Below are positions 32,493 to 40,319 of a stretch of DNA of 64,000 bases, one piece after another. The stretch is taken from assembly GCF_009428905.1 (NCBI RefSeq), contig NZ_WHYR01000006.1:1-64000 (forward strand). The letters run 5' to 3'. Origin of the DNA: Desulfofundulus thermobenzoicus (lineage in GTDB: Bacteria > Bacillota > Desulfotomaculia > Desulfotomaculales > Desulfovirgulaceae). Made by a program: the position numbers and the translations under genes. Position 1 is the first letter of the stretch. Each line of letters starts with the position of its first letter. The notes under the pieces are model-generated. The model ran no database searches. It was not told the origin of the DNA and worked only from the letters and a program-made list of their open reading frames with translations.

Positions 32493-32631
32493 ACATAGAC
32501 CTCCTTTCCCGGGTGCAACTATTTTCAAGCATGAATCACTGATGGAGTTCTCATATATATTTCTGGCTCTGATAGTCTATTGCATTATTTTGATAGAATG
32601 AGTCTAAATGAAATACTATTATAGCTTTACC

Positions 32632-34245
32632 TCAAACATCTTCATTAATATTTTGACGCCTTATAGCATGATATGCTGATTCAACTTCAGATGCATTTCG
32701 AACCGTGTGAGCAACCCTGTCATAAGCATTGAGCTTTGTTGCTTCGTATAAGATGTAATTACCATAGCCATCTCGTTGGTGATAGAGCATTATATGATCG
32801 GACTTATTCCACGCATCACCAAATTTAAGTGAGCTAGGGCTTACCCTAAAAGATATATTTGAGCTATCTAACATTGTCGTGTCATATTTTTTATCGTTCA
32901 ACCCCAAACATCTTTGTACATATCCCGAACAATCTACACCACATGTTCCAGAAATATAATATCCATCAGTATTAATATTACCGCAGGTCCATCCACTCCC
33001 CTGTCGACTTTGGAAGCTCGCAAGACTATCCGATCCACCCCAGCAATAAGGAACAGATTGGTAATTTTGATTGGGCGCAGTGATATATCTTGGTCTTATA
33101 GAACCACCGGTTGTATTGTAATTCGACTGACTGCAGTACCACGTCCAACTCCAATAAGATTGAGCTGTTGATTGTATCAATGATCTATTTACCGTAGGAA
33201 GTGATTGGGTTATTACTAATGAATTTTTATCAGTAGTAGTGCTGTCGGCCAGAATCTCATTTGCCTCAACCCGGCTAAACTGGTCAAGCGCCGATTTATA
33301 ATGATCTATCGGAGTAAAGTTGACTTCTTCAATCTTAACCTCGTTTATCCCGGTATTTAAATGATACACTGCGGAATTAGCTAAAACTGTATCGTTACTT
33401 ACATACTTACATTTCCTCGGCAAAACAGCTATGGCTTTTATGGTACCATCTACAGAAACCTTTTTAACCAGGTCCTCAAAATGAGTATTATAATTGGCAT
33501 CTAATTCAAATTCATGGGTTTGTATAACTAAATCACCGTTTACTTCACCTAAATAACGAGCGCCTCCAATCCAATGATTAGACTTGATTAATATTTCTTT
33601 AGTTAATTTATTGTTTATATCAAAGAACGATATTTTGCATGCATGACCAACATCATAACCCTTTTCCTTGATTAATGTGGTTTTATAAACCTTACCATCA
33701 GGAGTTAGGCGCCCCTCGATAATATTGTTTATTTTTGCCACATTGTTTATCAACTCAAAAACATAAGATATTCCGCCTGATTCATTAGCCAATACAACAA
33801 AAGGGAAACCATGATCATTTACTCCAAAATCAATCAATGTATCTAGTGACAATCTCTGAATCTTGAAAAATAATAAATTACTGTTGTGAAGCTTACCTAT
33901 AATCCCTTTTCCCGGATCTACAAGGTATAAATTGTTGTTTTGATCAGTAGCTATTTTTACTGGTGTTATTATATTTTGATCAAACTCATGGATGCCATCT
34001 TGTTTACCCTCGGAATTAATGGATATTACTCTATTCTTTGCTGTATCAAGTATATTAAATCCCCCATTTGGCTTTGGGTTAAAGCATTCAGGACCCAACA
34101 ATTGACCAGCTCCCGTTTGCTCAATATATTCAATCTGGTTACCTGCGGAGCCAGTGGGTATTGTGACCTTAATCTCATTGGCACTCACAATTGAGGTAAA
34201 TGTTAATGTTACTACCATTACTAACAATACAATTAGATTCTTCAT
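32632..34245 (-). CDS. Secreted NlpC/P60-like protein with beta-propeller-like N-terminus
   Basis: 537 residues. A signal peptide (residues 1-22, MKNLIVLLVMVVTLTF...SANE) is followed by about 300 residues of repeated strand patterns (FNILDTAKNRVISINSEGK, NNLYLVDPGKGIIGKL) like NHL or propeller repeats. The C-terminal part has PYCWGGSDS, GVDCSGYVQRCLGL and DHIMLYHQRD, the Cys and His of an NlpC/P60-type peptidase. It would act on peptidoglycan outside the cell. The gene is AT-rich. A perfect sigma-A promoter preceded by three putative LytTR boxes lies about 140 bases upstream, so peptide quorum sensing probably switches it on. Confidence 0.75.
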   Translation of the reverse strand: MKNLIVLLVMVVTLTFTSIVSANEIKVTIPTGSAGNQIEYIEQTGAGQLLGPECFNPKPNGGFNILDTAKNRVISINSEGKQDGIHEFDQNIITPVKIATDQNNNLYLVDPGKGIIGKLHNSNLLFFKIQRLSLDTLIDFGVNDHGFPFVVLANESGGISYVFELINNVAKINNIIEGRLTPDGKVYKTTLIKEKGYDVGHACKISFFDINNKLTKEILIKSNHWIGGARYLGEVNGDLVIQTHEFELDANYNTHFEDLVKKVSVDGTIKAIAVLPRKCKYVSNDTVLANSAVYHLNTGINEVKIEEVNFTPIDHYKSALDQFSRVEANEILADSTTTDKNSLVITQSLPTVNRSLIQSTAQSYWSWTWYCSQSNYNTTGGSIRPRYITAPNQNYQSVPYCWGGSDSLASFQSRQGSGWTCGNINTDGYYISGTCGVDCSGYVQRCLGLNDKKYDTTMLDSSNISFRVSPSSLKFGDAWNKSDHIMLYHQRDGYGNYILYEATKLNAYDRVAHTVRNASEVESAYHAIRRQNINEDV

Positions 34246-34399
34246 AATTAATACCCCCTAGCGGCTTATTGCCTAATAATAAAAATAAACATTCGTAAAT
34301 AGCATTATTCTCTCCCCTATATCGTACTGAATCTGCTTAATTAAGCCCCTTTTTATTCCTCCTTTCTTGACCAAAATGGCAATTGCTACATCCATACCT

Positions 34400-34485
34400 A
34401 TTATATTTCCAATATAACACCATGTCAACCAGTATTGTCCGAAAAGTGGATTTCCTTGTCTGAAACCAGCTTTTGGCTGTCCGAA
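34400..34485 (-). promoter_or_regulatory. Box array A plus sigma-A promoter (Agr-type control)
   Basis: On the minus strand TTGACA (34423-34428), 17 bases, TATAAT (34400-34405). Upstream, TTCGGACA / TTCAGACA / TTCGGACA boxes (complement 34436-34443, 34457-34464, 34478-34485) repeat with an exact 21-base period, the last ending 7 bases before the -35. It points at the secreted NlpC/P60-like gene. Direct repeats two helical turns apart are the AgrA/LytTR binding pattern; identity of the binder is inference. Confidence 0.8.
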
Positions 34486-34506
34486 CATGGCTAAACAATG
34501 GCTAAA

Positions 34507-34539
34507 CAAAAAGAGGATCGCGTTCTGGCGCGACCCTCT
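34507..34539 (-). terminator. Terminator of the agrBDA unit
   Basis: On the minus strand AGAGGGTCGCG pairs with CGCGATCCTCT (one mismatch), followed by TTTTTG. It begins directly after the LytTR regulator stop codon. Confidence 0.8.
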
Positions 34540-35298
34540 TCAACTCCCGGGCAATGCCAGTATTTTTTCCAACTCCCTGGCCTTGTTTGAGGCTAAAAGG
34601 GCCTTTTGCTGCGTGCCTGAAAAAGTAATTTCGTAGCTGTTTTTACCCCAGGGGCGGATTTCCCTGACCATATTCAGGTTGACAATGTAGGCCCGGTGGG
34701 AGCGGAAAAAAGTGTTGCCGGGCAGCCTTTCTTCAATGCTGTTCAGGCTTTCCGTAGTATTGAGCTTTTCTTCCCTGGTTAATATAACGGTTTTCCGGTC
34801 TTCTCTCGTAATCAGGATAATGTCTTGAGTATCTAAAAATATAAGATTTTCATGTTGCCTGATTACAAGCCTGGCGGGTGTTGTTCTGGCAGCAACGGGT
34901 GGGGTGAATTCTTTTACCGGAACCGGCGCTCTTTGCGCCTCCTGTTGCTTGATTCTTTCCATGGTTTTTTTAATGCGGTCAAGCTTGAAGGGTTTTACCA
35001 GGTAATCATAGGCATAAACTTCAAAGGCTTCATGGGTATAGTCCGGGTAGGCCGTAGCGAATATCAGGATGGTTTGCGGGTTGATGTCGCATATATCCCT
35101 GGCCAGTTCCACGCCGTTCTTCCCCGGCAGGTCAATGTCGATAAAGATCACCCGGGGATTTAGTTCTTCCATCATTTTTATGGCGGTGATGCCGTCACCG
35201 GCTTCTCCCAGCACTTCCACGCCGGGTATTTGGGATAGCGTTTTTCTGAGGATGTGGCGCATGGCCGGGTCGTCTTCGGCAATCAACACCGTGAGCAT
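34540..35298 (-). CDS. LytTR-family response regulator (AgrA-like)
   Basis: 252 residues. Receiver domain 1-120 with the acidic pair at residues 9-10 (AEDDPAM), phospho-Asp in FIDIDLPGKNG (about 55) and the late Lys in YLVKPFK. A linker rich in A/P/T leads to a LytTR DNA-binding domain from about 145 (IRQHENLIFLDTQDIILITRED to the end, with FFRSHRAYIVNLN). It is downstream of agrD, the normal place of AgrA, and should be phosphorylated by the AgrC-type kinase. The 21-base-period boxes in the region are its likely targets. 3' copies of this gene occur at 37.6, 43.3 and 47.5 kb. Confidence 0.88.
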   Translation of the reverse strand: MLTVLIAEDDPAMRHILRKTLSQIPGVEVLGEAGDGITAIKMMEELNPRVIFIDIDLPGKNGVELARDICDINPQTILIFATAYPDYTHEAFEVYAYDYLVKPFKLDRIKKTMERIKQQEAQRAPVPVKEFTPPVAARTTPARLVIRQHENLIFLDTQDIILITREDRKTVILTREEKLNTTESLNSIEERLPGNTFFRSHRAYIVNLNMVREIRPWGKNSYEITFSGTQQKALLASNKARELEKILALPGS

Positions 35299-35324
35299 GT
35301 TACGTCACAAACCTTTCCGCCGGA

Positions 35325-35450
35325 TTATTTCTTCACGGGCGGCACCGGCTGGTAAAGGATAAAAAAGCTGGCCGGTTTAATCCCTATGGCGGCCACAGCC
35401 AGGGCCGTCAAAACCACGGGGGTGTACAGCAATTTCTTCAGCAAACGCAC
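35325..35450 (-). CDS. agrD: AgrD-like cyclic peptide precursor
   Basis: 41 codons from a GTG at 35450 with AAAGGAGG 7 bases upstream. It has the AgrD layout: an N-terminal amphipathic helix (MRLLKKLLYTPVVLTALAV), then KPA-SFFIL, then the tail YQPVPPVKK. Aligned to staphylococcal AgrD (C-DFIM-DEVEVP), the ring would be SFFIL and the leader tail YQPVPP. Ser replaces the usual Cys, so a lactone rather than a thiolactone is predicted. The first 25 codons overlap the 3' end of agrB in another frame, so translation is probably coupled. Too short for ordinary gene callers. Confidence 0.85.
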   Translation of the reverse strand: MRLLKKLLYTPVVLTALAVAAIGIKPASFFILYQPVPPVKK

Positions 35451-36093
35451 CGGTTTCACCTCCTTTGCCCGCAAGTTTGGCCATAAAATGGTCGGCGCGG
35501 GCCACCAACCCGTAACCCAGGGGGGTAAAGCTTAAGGTTTGCATGGTTAAGGCCAGAAGGGAAGCCAGCAAAAGGGAACCGTTTACCCGGCTTGCCAGGT
35601 GCAGAAATAATGCGGCCCATAAAGCCAGGTACAGCAGGGACAAAAACTTAAACGTCATTATTTCCCGCCGCCCGCCCATGGCGCGGCAGGGAACTTCCGC
35701 GGGTGCCCATTTAAATGTGCAGGCTGCTGCCCCCAGGATGACAATAGCAGCCATACCGGTAAGCAATGGCGTGGTTACGAATTTCGCCATGCTTACCGCA
35801 ACCAGGCCGGTAAGCAGGTATACCGTTACTCCCAGGACCAGGCACCGCCCGTAGCTGCTGCAGTGGGCGCCGCCGCTAAGCAGGCGAAAGGAACCGGCGG
35901 CGGCCAGCGCCAGGGCTACCTGGGGCAAAACATTGAACAGGTAAGCCAGGGAAAAAAGCAGCGCTCCCTTAATTAATGTCCCCAGGATTATTTCCAGTCC
36001 GTAACGCAGCTGGTCTGTTTTATCTTTTTCCAGGCCGGTCGCTTGCGCCATATGTGTAGCCATGACACCGGCCAGATTGCTTAAATCAATCAT
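35377..36093 (-). CDS. agrB: AgrB-like peptide-processing membrane protease
   Basis: 238 residues with about six hydrophobic helices. The AgrB active site is clear: SGGAHCSSYGRC, that is His and, seven residues on, Cys (about 75 and 82). It should cut and cyclise the AgrD peptide. The last ~25 residues are encoded by DNA shared with agrD in another frame and look like a chance extension. GGAGG lies just 2 bases before the ATG at 36093, so a start further in (M11 or M15) is possible. A 5' fragment of a second agrB copy is at 37.8 kb. Confidence 0.88.
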   Translation of the reverse strand: MIDLSNLAGVMATHMAQATGLEKDKTDQLRYGLEIILGTLIKGALLFSLAYLFNVLPQVALALAAAGSFRLLSGGAHCSSYGRCLVLGVTVYLLTGLVAVSMAKFVTTPLLTGMAAIVILGAAACTFKWAPAEVPCRAMGGRREIMTFKFLSLLYLALWAALFLHLASRVNGSLLLASLLALTMQTLSFTPLGYGLVARADHFMAKLAGKGGETGAFAEEIAVHPRGFDGPGCGRHRD

Positions 36094-36244
36094 GACCTCC
36101 TGGCTCCTTTAACCGGTTGTACTTGGAAAATCGTTTTCGTTGCCGTCATGTATAAATGGCTATCTGCGACGAGCTGTGCAGCCCATATGACATGAAGGAC
36201 GGCCCGATGAAACGGAAAGATAACTCTTGAAGCTAAAACCTGGC

Positions 36245-36439
36245 TTAAATATTTTTGTTCTTCCCCGAAGAACTTCCTACATTCCTCATCCACCACACAA
36301 GTGCGCTGCCGTCTTCCATTGGAGCATAAACAGGGTAATCAGGTATGCTTGTACCTCTCCAGGCGATATCAAACCCGTACATCATATGTGTTCGATTTAC
36401 CAAATAATTATCGGCAGGACAATGGTCATATAACCACAA
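36245..36439 (-). pseudogene. Possible M23-type peptidase remnant
   Basis: A 64-codon frame starting at a TTG and ending before agrB contains MMYGFDIAWRGTSIPDYPVYAP, which resembles the start of the catalytic part of M23 cell-wall peptidases (G-x-D ... G-x-PVYA). A stop lies just upstream in frame and the zinc ligands further on are missing. No ribosome site. If real, it is a scrap of a secreted hydrolase next to agrB. Confidence 0.35.
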
Positions 36440-36548
36440 ATAGAGATTTTAATTACCAGGGATAAAGTACCACCTTTAGATGTCAATGGTATATTGCGGG
36501 CTTAACCGAACACGTATGATTTTCGGCTATGTCGTTGTCTAATATTTA

Positions 36549-36872
36549 TCAAATGCCGGTTTTTGCAGTTTTATCAAGCTTATAAATACCAATTAACAAT
36601 AAAAACATGCCTATAGCCCATAGGACTGCATTGCTTCCAATAAATAATGAGTTATTTTCAGCAGCCATATGAGATTGTTGCATGTTAGCATTGCTTAAAA
36701 AAGATACCCACCTAATAATTGTGATCGATAATACTATTAGATGACCTATTAACCATACATAAGCAGCTTTCTTTGTACTTATCCATTGGCCAACTACAAA
36801 AACAAGTGATATTCCCATCACAATGAATACACCAATATAAAGTATTTTTATTGTTTCTTGTTCCATTAGCAT
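36549..36872 (-). CDS. Small four-helix membrane protein, unknown
   Basis: 107 residues from the ATG at 36872, which has AAAGAGG 8 bases upstream; earlier in-frame starts overlap that site. Hydrophobic stretches at about 5-25, 35-57 and 75-97 suggest three to four membrane helices. No family recognised. AT-rich. It lies downstream of array-B promoter and of two tiny peptide frames, all on the same strand, and upstream of agrB; a role in immunity to, or transport of, a small peptide is only a guess. Confidence 0.6.
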   Translation of the reverse strand: MLMEQETIKILYIGVFIVMGISLVFVVGQWISTKKAAYVWLIGHLIVLSITIIRWVSFLSNANMQQSHMAAENNSLFIGSNAVLWAIGMFLLLIGIYKLDKTAKTGI

Positions 36873-36916
36873 AATAGACACCTCTTTAGTTGGGAATAAT
36901 TACAGAAAAGTTCTCC

Positions 36917-36964
36917 TTAATCACAGGAGCGTAATAACAATGTAAATAAAAACAACTTTTTCAC
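36917..36964 (-). CDS. 15-residue frame with strong ribosome site
   Basis: GGGAGG lies 7 bases before a GTG at 36964; the frame reads MKKLFLFTLLLRSCD and stops. It looks like the beginning of a signal peptide whose gene was cut off, or a leader peptide. Reported because of the strong site and its position between the array-B promoter and the small membrane protein. Confidence 0.3.
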   Translation of the reverse strand: MKKLFLFTLLLRSCD

Positions 36965-37083
36965 TTTTTATACCTCCCTATCTCGTATAAAACTCTGGTA
37001 GTTGAAAACAAACCAAATAAATGGTTTAATATAGTTGTAATAGTGGTTATGAGCGGTAATTCTACGGGCACAAGGTTGCGAGG

Positions 37084-37158
37084 TCAGTCTGTACCCGGTT
37101 TGCCTCCCAAATCACTATTGCTTTTTTGTGGTGGATCCCGGGGTTTGTAAACCAACAT
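37084..37158 (-). CDS. 24-residue peptide under array-B promoter
   Basis: AGGAGG lies 8 bases before an ATG at 37158. The peptide begins MLVYKPRDPPQ and ends LGGKPGTD; it is polar, proline- and glycine-rich, with no signal sequence. It is the first frame with a good site after the box-B promoter, whose predicted transcript start is about 220 bases upstream. No family recognised. It may be a secreted or regulatory peptide, or chance. Confidence 0.4.
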   Translation of the reverse strand: MLVYKPRDPPQKSNSDLGGKPGTD

Positions 37159-37384
37159 GTTCATTCACCTCCTGATATCACATTAATCACAAGTCACAGC
37201 CAAGGGTTACATTGCCGAAATTTTTCAATAATCCTACTAATTAATCATGTTTTTTATGATGGTAGGACAGGTTGTCCATGGCGATGCTCTTACAAAACGA
37301 CATTTACCATTTAAGTTTTAATGGGAATGTTTGGTATTTGTTAACAGTTAAACTTTCTTGCCTGTTCCACGTTTATGTGCACCC

Positions 37385-37491
37385 ATTGTATCTCCCACAA
37401 AACTCCAGGTCAACCAATCTTGTCTAGAAAGTGGATATCGTTGTCTGAAAACAGCTTTTGGCTGTCTGAAACTGGATTTTGGGTGTTTGGA
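37385..37491 (-). promoter_or_regulatory. Box array B plus sigma-A promoter
   Basis: On the minus strand TTGACC (37408-37413), 17 bases, TACAAT (37385-37390). Boxes TCTAGACA, TTCAGACA, TTCAGACA lie at 37421-37428, 37442-37449 and 37463-37470, with a degenerate fourth at 37484-37491; period 21, 7 bases between the nearest box and the -35. Transcription goes toward the 24-residue peptide and the small membrane protein. Confidence 0.78.
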
Positions 37492-37511
37492 AGTAGCGGC
37501 TTGCGAAATAT

Positions 37512-37548
37512 GAAAAAGAGGGTCGTATTTTGGCAAACCCTCTTTTTC
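37512..37548. terminator. Bidirectional terminator after agr remnant
   Basis: GAAAAAGAGGGT and ACCCTCTTTTTC arms flank a 13-base loop, with T-runs on both strands. Same position relative to the agrA remnant and box array as the terminator at 34.5 kb. Confidence 0.75.
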
Positions 37549-37549
37549 T

Positions 37550-37874
37550 ACCAGGACTAAAGCCAGTATTTCCAGTTCTCCGGCTTTTGTTTGCGGCCAG
37601 TATTGCCGTGTGCAGTGAGTAAGAATATTTATTGTCTATCGTTTTACCCCGGGGTGAGGTTTGCCCTGATCGCGTCCAGGTTGACAATATAATCTGGTAG
37701 CAACATTGGCCTCGCGGCCCGAGCCGGTGCCCGACCGTTAAAAGGTTGGCAATATAGTCCGGTGGCAGCAAAACAAAATGGACACCGTTTAGCCTTGCCT
37801 CGATGCTTGCTTTCCAAGATCGCTTGGCCATATGTGCGGCCATGACGCCGGTCCAGCCTGTTTAAATCAATCAT
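37550..37874 (-). pseudogene. agrB'-'agrA remnant
   Basis: From 37874 the frame begins MIDLNRLDRR and the DNA follows the first ~75 bases of agrB (ATGATTGATTTAA..., CACATATGGC) before breaking; the rest down to 37550 matches parts of the LytTR end of agrA (GGGGTGAGGTTTGCCCTGATC complement) with duplications and stops. It sits directly downstream of the agrC-type kinase gene, so an ancestral agrC-agrB-D-A unit was probably here and was collapsed by deletion. Confidence 0.6.
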
Positions 37875-39142
37875 GACCTCCCGGCCCCTTTGTCCAGTAT
37901 ATGCACCGAGAAAATCGTTTCATTGCCGGCATGTTCCACGGTTATCCGGCCGGAGTGTTTTTCCACAATTTCTTTTACAATGGCCAGCCCGAGGCCCTGG
38001 TTGTTTTTCCCGGTGGCATAATGCGGTCCGTACATTCGTTCCAACATTTCGGGTGGCATTGGGTCACCCGTATTGGCTACGGTGAAAACATATTCCCCGG
38101 GCTCCCGGGTGATCTCCAGCCTCACGTGGCGTTGACCACCTGAGAAAGCACCTGCGGCCTTGATGGCATTGTCCAGGAGGTTACCCAGCAGGGAGCTGGC
38201 CTCCATGGGGGTTAAGGGAATATTCTGGAGGCTGCAATCCACCTGAACGGAAAAGTTTATGCCCCGGGCTTCGGCCAGCCCCGCCTTGGCAAACAGCATG
38301 GCGCTGATGCCGGGATTGTCGGTTTTTACCACTTCCGCCGGGTTGGAGATATCCAAAAACATTTCCTTAACGTAGCGACGGGCTTCATCGCAGGAGCCGA
38401 CCTCCAGAAGGCCGTAAACAGTTTGCAGGTGATGGTTGAAGTCGTGGCGTTGTTTCCTAGCACCCATGGACAGGACTGCAACGGCAACCAGGATCAAATT
38501 AAATGAGGCTACAAACATGTCAGGATATAATTTGGGAAAGGCGCCGGTTTGGGAGACGAACAGCACCATGTTTAATACAGCCAGCAACAGCAGGGGCAAC
38601 AAAAGCAATATATACAAATTCAAGTATGCCTTTTCGGTCCTTTTTCCAGTATCGTTCAGGAGTGCCAGTTGGTTGAGCCCGGAAGCAAAATCCAGCAGGT
38701 GAAAATTGTACCGCCGGCAGGATATAATAAACAAGAGAATTAAAACTGCTTCCGGCAGGAAAACGGCTATACGCATATAGTCGGTGGCGATTACTTCTTC
38801 CAAAGTATAACCGGTGATGCTTAACAACGGCGGCAGGATGGCGGCTTCCAGGGTCCCGTACACCACCAGCCCCAGCAGGGCGATAACGGCAACTCTCCGC
38901 CAGGACAGGCCGGTGATGATTCTTAAAATCAATATATAAACGGTTACCTGGACCAGAGTGTGCAGGCCGAAGGGGCTGGGGGAGAGCCTGATGAAATACG
39001 AGGATACCGTCTGGGCCGCGCCTATGCTTATTAAATGCCGGGGGGTTACTTTAAGGCCCGCCAGTTGAAAGCCCAGCATGGTTACCAGCAGCGCCTCCGG
39101 CAGGGAAACCAGAAGCAGCGAGAACAAAGACATTTTGTCCAA
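37871..39142 (-). CDS. AgrC-like peptide-sensing histidine kinase
   Basis: About 423 residues from a TTG at 39142 (GGGAAGGAAAG upstream); an ATG at 39133 is also possible. Six to seven N-terminal membrane helices (to about residue 215) form the peptide sensor. Then comes the AgrC-type H box RHDFNHHLQTVYGLL, the N box LLGNLLDNAIKAA and the GHKL ATPase end (NNQGLGLAIVKEIVEKHSGRI). The longer frame to 39358 would translate the box array itself and is rejected. It should phosphorylate the LytTR regulator at 34.5 kb. Box array C lies just before the start, suggesting positive feedback. Confidence 0.85.
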   Translation of the reverse strand: MDKMSLFSLLLVSLPEALLVTMLGFQLAGLKVTPRHLISIGAAQTVSSYFIRLSPSPFGLHTLVQVTVYILILRIITGLSWRRVAVIALLGLVVYGTLEAAILPPLLSITGYTLEEVIATDYMRIAVFLPEAVLILLFIISCRRYNFHLLDFASGLNQLALLNDTGKRTEKAYLNLYILLLLPLLLLAVLNMVLFVSQTGAFPKLYPDMFVASFNLILVAVAVLSMGARKQRHDFNHHLQTVYGLLEVGSCDEARRYVKEMFLDISNPAEVVKTDNPGISAMLFAKAGLAEARGINFSVQVDCSLQNIPLTPMEASSLLGNLLDNAIKAAGAFSGGQRHVRLEITREPGEYVFTVANTGDPMPPEMLERMYGPHYATGKNNQGLGLAIVKEIVEKHSGRITVEHAGNETIFSVHILDKGAGRS

Positions 39143-39195
39143 AATGTCTTTCCTTCCCAGTATTTTACACGCAAGCCCGGATTTCCTTTTGCCAT

Positions 39196-39245
39196 TGTCT
39201 GAAAAGTGCTTTTGGCTGTCTGAAAAGTGGATTTGGCTGCTTGAA
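39196..39245 (-). promoter_or_regulatory. Box array C upstream of agrC-type kinase
   Basis: On the minus strand TTCAGACA (39196-39203), TTCAGACA (39217-39224) and TTCAAGCA (39238-39245), period 21. Downstream lies TAAAAT near 39155-39160 but no good -35, as expected for an activator-dependent promoter. The start codon follows within about 20 bases. Confidence 0.65.
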
Positions 39246-39399
39246 TAATTAAAAGCATGAAACGCCAATTCCTGGCTGTCACCACTTTTCATGTTTCCAT
39301 AATAAAAGACGCAGAAAAGTTCTTCCAGGTTCCAAGAAAATTTATTCTTTTTGTGCATTTATTCGACATACTTTTATGTATGGTGAGCTCTTAGGAATA

Positions 39400-39600
39400 A
39401 GCAATCCCCGTACGGTGCTTAAGGAAAGCATCGATGCCGTAAAGGAAATAAAGGGCGTATCGTTACGGTAGGATCTATTGGCTACCATGGCCATAATAGC
39501 CGGTGGCAAATACCCGTCAGAACTGGTACTGCCGGTGATTTGGGCTACCGTTAAAAATAATCTTTTCATCTACATTTTTCAGGAATCTTTCACCCAAGCC
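39400..39600 (+). pseudogene. Unknown remnant shared with 47.7 kb
   Basis: A short reading stretch (LLATMAIIAGGKYPSELVLPVIW, NNLFIYIFQESF) interrupted by a stop matches DNA at about 47,690-47,850 (CTGGTAC, AAAATAATCTTTTC, TACATTTTTC). The protein is not recognised. In this copy it is fused to the 3' end of an acyltransferase gene. Confidence 0.4.
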
Positions 39601-39979
39601 GCCAGCTAATGGAAGCCCGGACGGTGGTGGACGAGCTCAAGGCGCAGGGCAGGCTGGGCAACCGTGTCATCATCGAATCGAACTGGGCACCAGCGGGCCG
39701 TTCACCCGGGAACAACTGGTGTCCCTGCTCGATTCACTGGGACCTGTGCAGCAGGTGGTGCTGGTGAACACCCGGGTGCCACGCCCATGGGAGCGTGTGG
39801 TGAACACCACCCTGGCGCAAGTGGCGGCGACTTACCCGCATACCACCCTGGTCGACTGGTATGCGGCCAGCGCCGGCCACGATTCATTCTTTGCCCCGGA
39901 CGGTGTCCACCTCACCCCGGCCGGAGCCCGGTTTTACGCCGCCCTGGTGGCCGGGGCGGTGCAGCCGGACAAAGGTTAG
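39600..39979 (+). pseudogene. 3' fragment of acyltransferase-SGNH gene
   Basis: Nearly identical to 49745-50116, the SGNH hydrolase end of the intact gene, with a 5-base insertion near 39675 (ATCGAATCGAACTGG) that shifts the frame. It keeps VDWYAASAGHDSFFAPDGVHLTP. The close match shows a recent duplication. Confidence 0.85.
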
Positions 39980-39999
39980 TTTTTAATACCCGGGTTAAT

Positions 40000-40175
40000 A
40001 TGGCTTAGAAAAGCAAAACAGGGCAGCCGGCGCTTGAGGCCACCCAGTAAAAGCATCCACCGTGCACAAAAAACAACCTTAGCTTTTAACTTCCGACCAT
40101 ATCAGATAAGCCAGCCCAACCAGCAGTGCGATTAACGCCCATACAGTCAGGCCTGGACCCAACATACTTAGCAAT
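40000..40175. repeat. Acyltransferase 3'-flank repeat
   Basis: Begins with the same bases as 50138-50182 and continues as the fuller copy of 31757-31930. It contains a hairpin (GGCAGCC / GGCCACC type) that can end transcription on both strands and the 28-codon frame below. Confidence 0.75.
40079..40165 (-). CDS. 28-residue single-helix membrane peptide
   Basis: From the ATG at 40165 the frame reads MLGPGLTVWALIALLVGLAY and ends LIWSEVKS: one membrane helix with a short charged tail. A weak AGGG lies about 11 bases upstream. A homologous but frameshifted stretch is at 31.85 kb. No family recognised; similar in size to type I toxins and to small membrane regulators. Confidence 0.35.
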   Translation of the reverse strand: MLGPGLTVWALIALLVGLAYLIWSEVKS

Positions 40176-40319
40176 TCCCTAAATATTTCACTACTAGTAG
40201 TTTTCAATGATGAATCGATTATTGCCGCTCATAAATACCTTGTACAATATAGCATTACAGCTATAAAAATGAATATTACTCCCGTCCCCCGTCTAGACAT
40301 TTATAGAGACAGTCGATAA

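Noticed and set aside
34273-34509. 78-codon frame upstream of the NlpC/P60-like gene
   Set aside because: It runs through the box array and promoter A; the matching frames after arrays D and E are not conserved.
39143-39358. Longer N-terminus of the agrC-type kinase (start at 39358)
   Set aside because: It would translate the box array itself, which is clearly regulatory DNA repeated elsewhere; a TTG/ATG at 39142/39133 suits the family.
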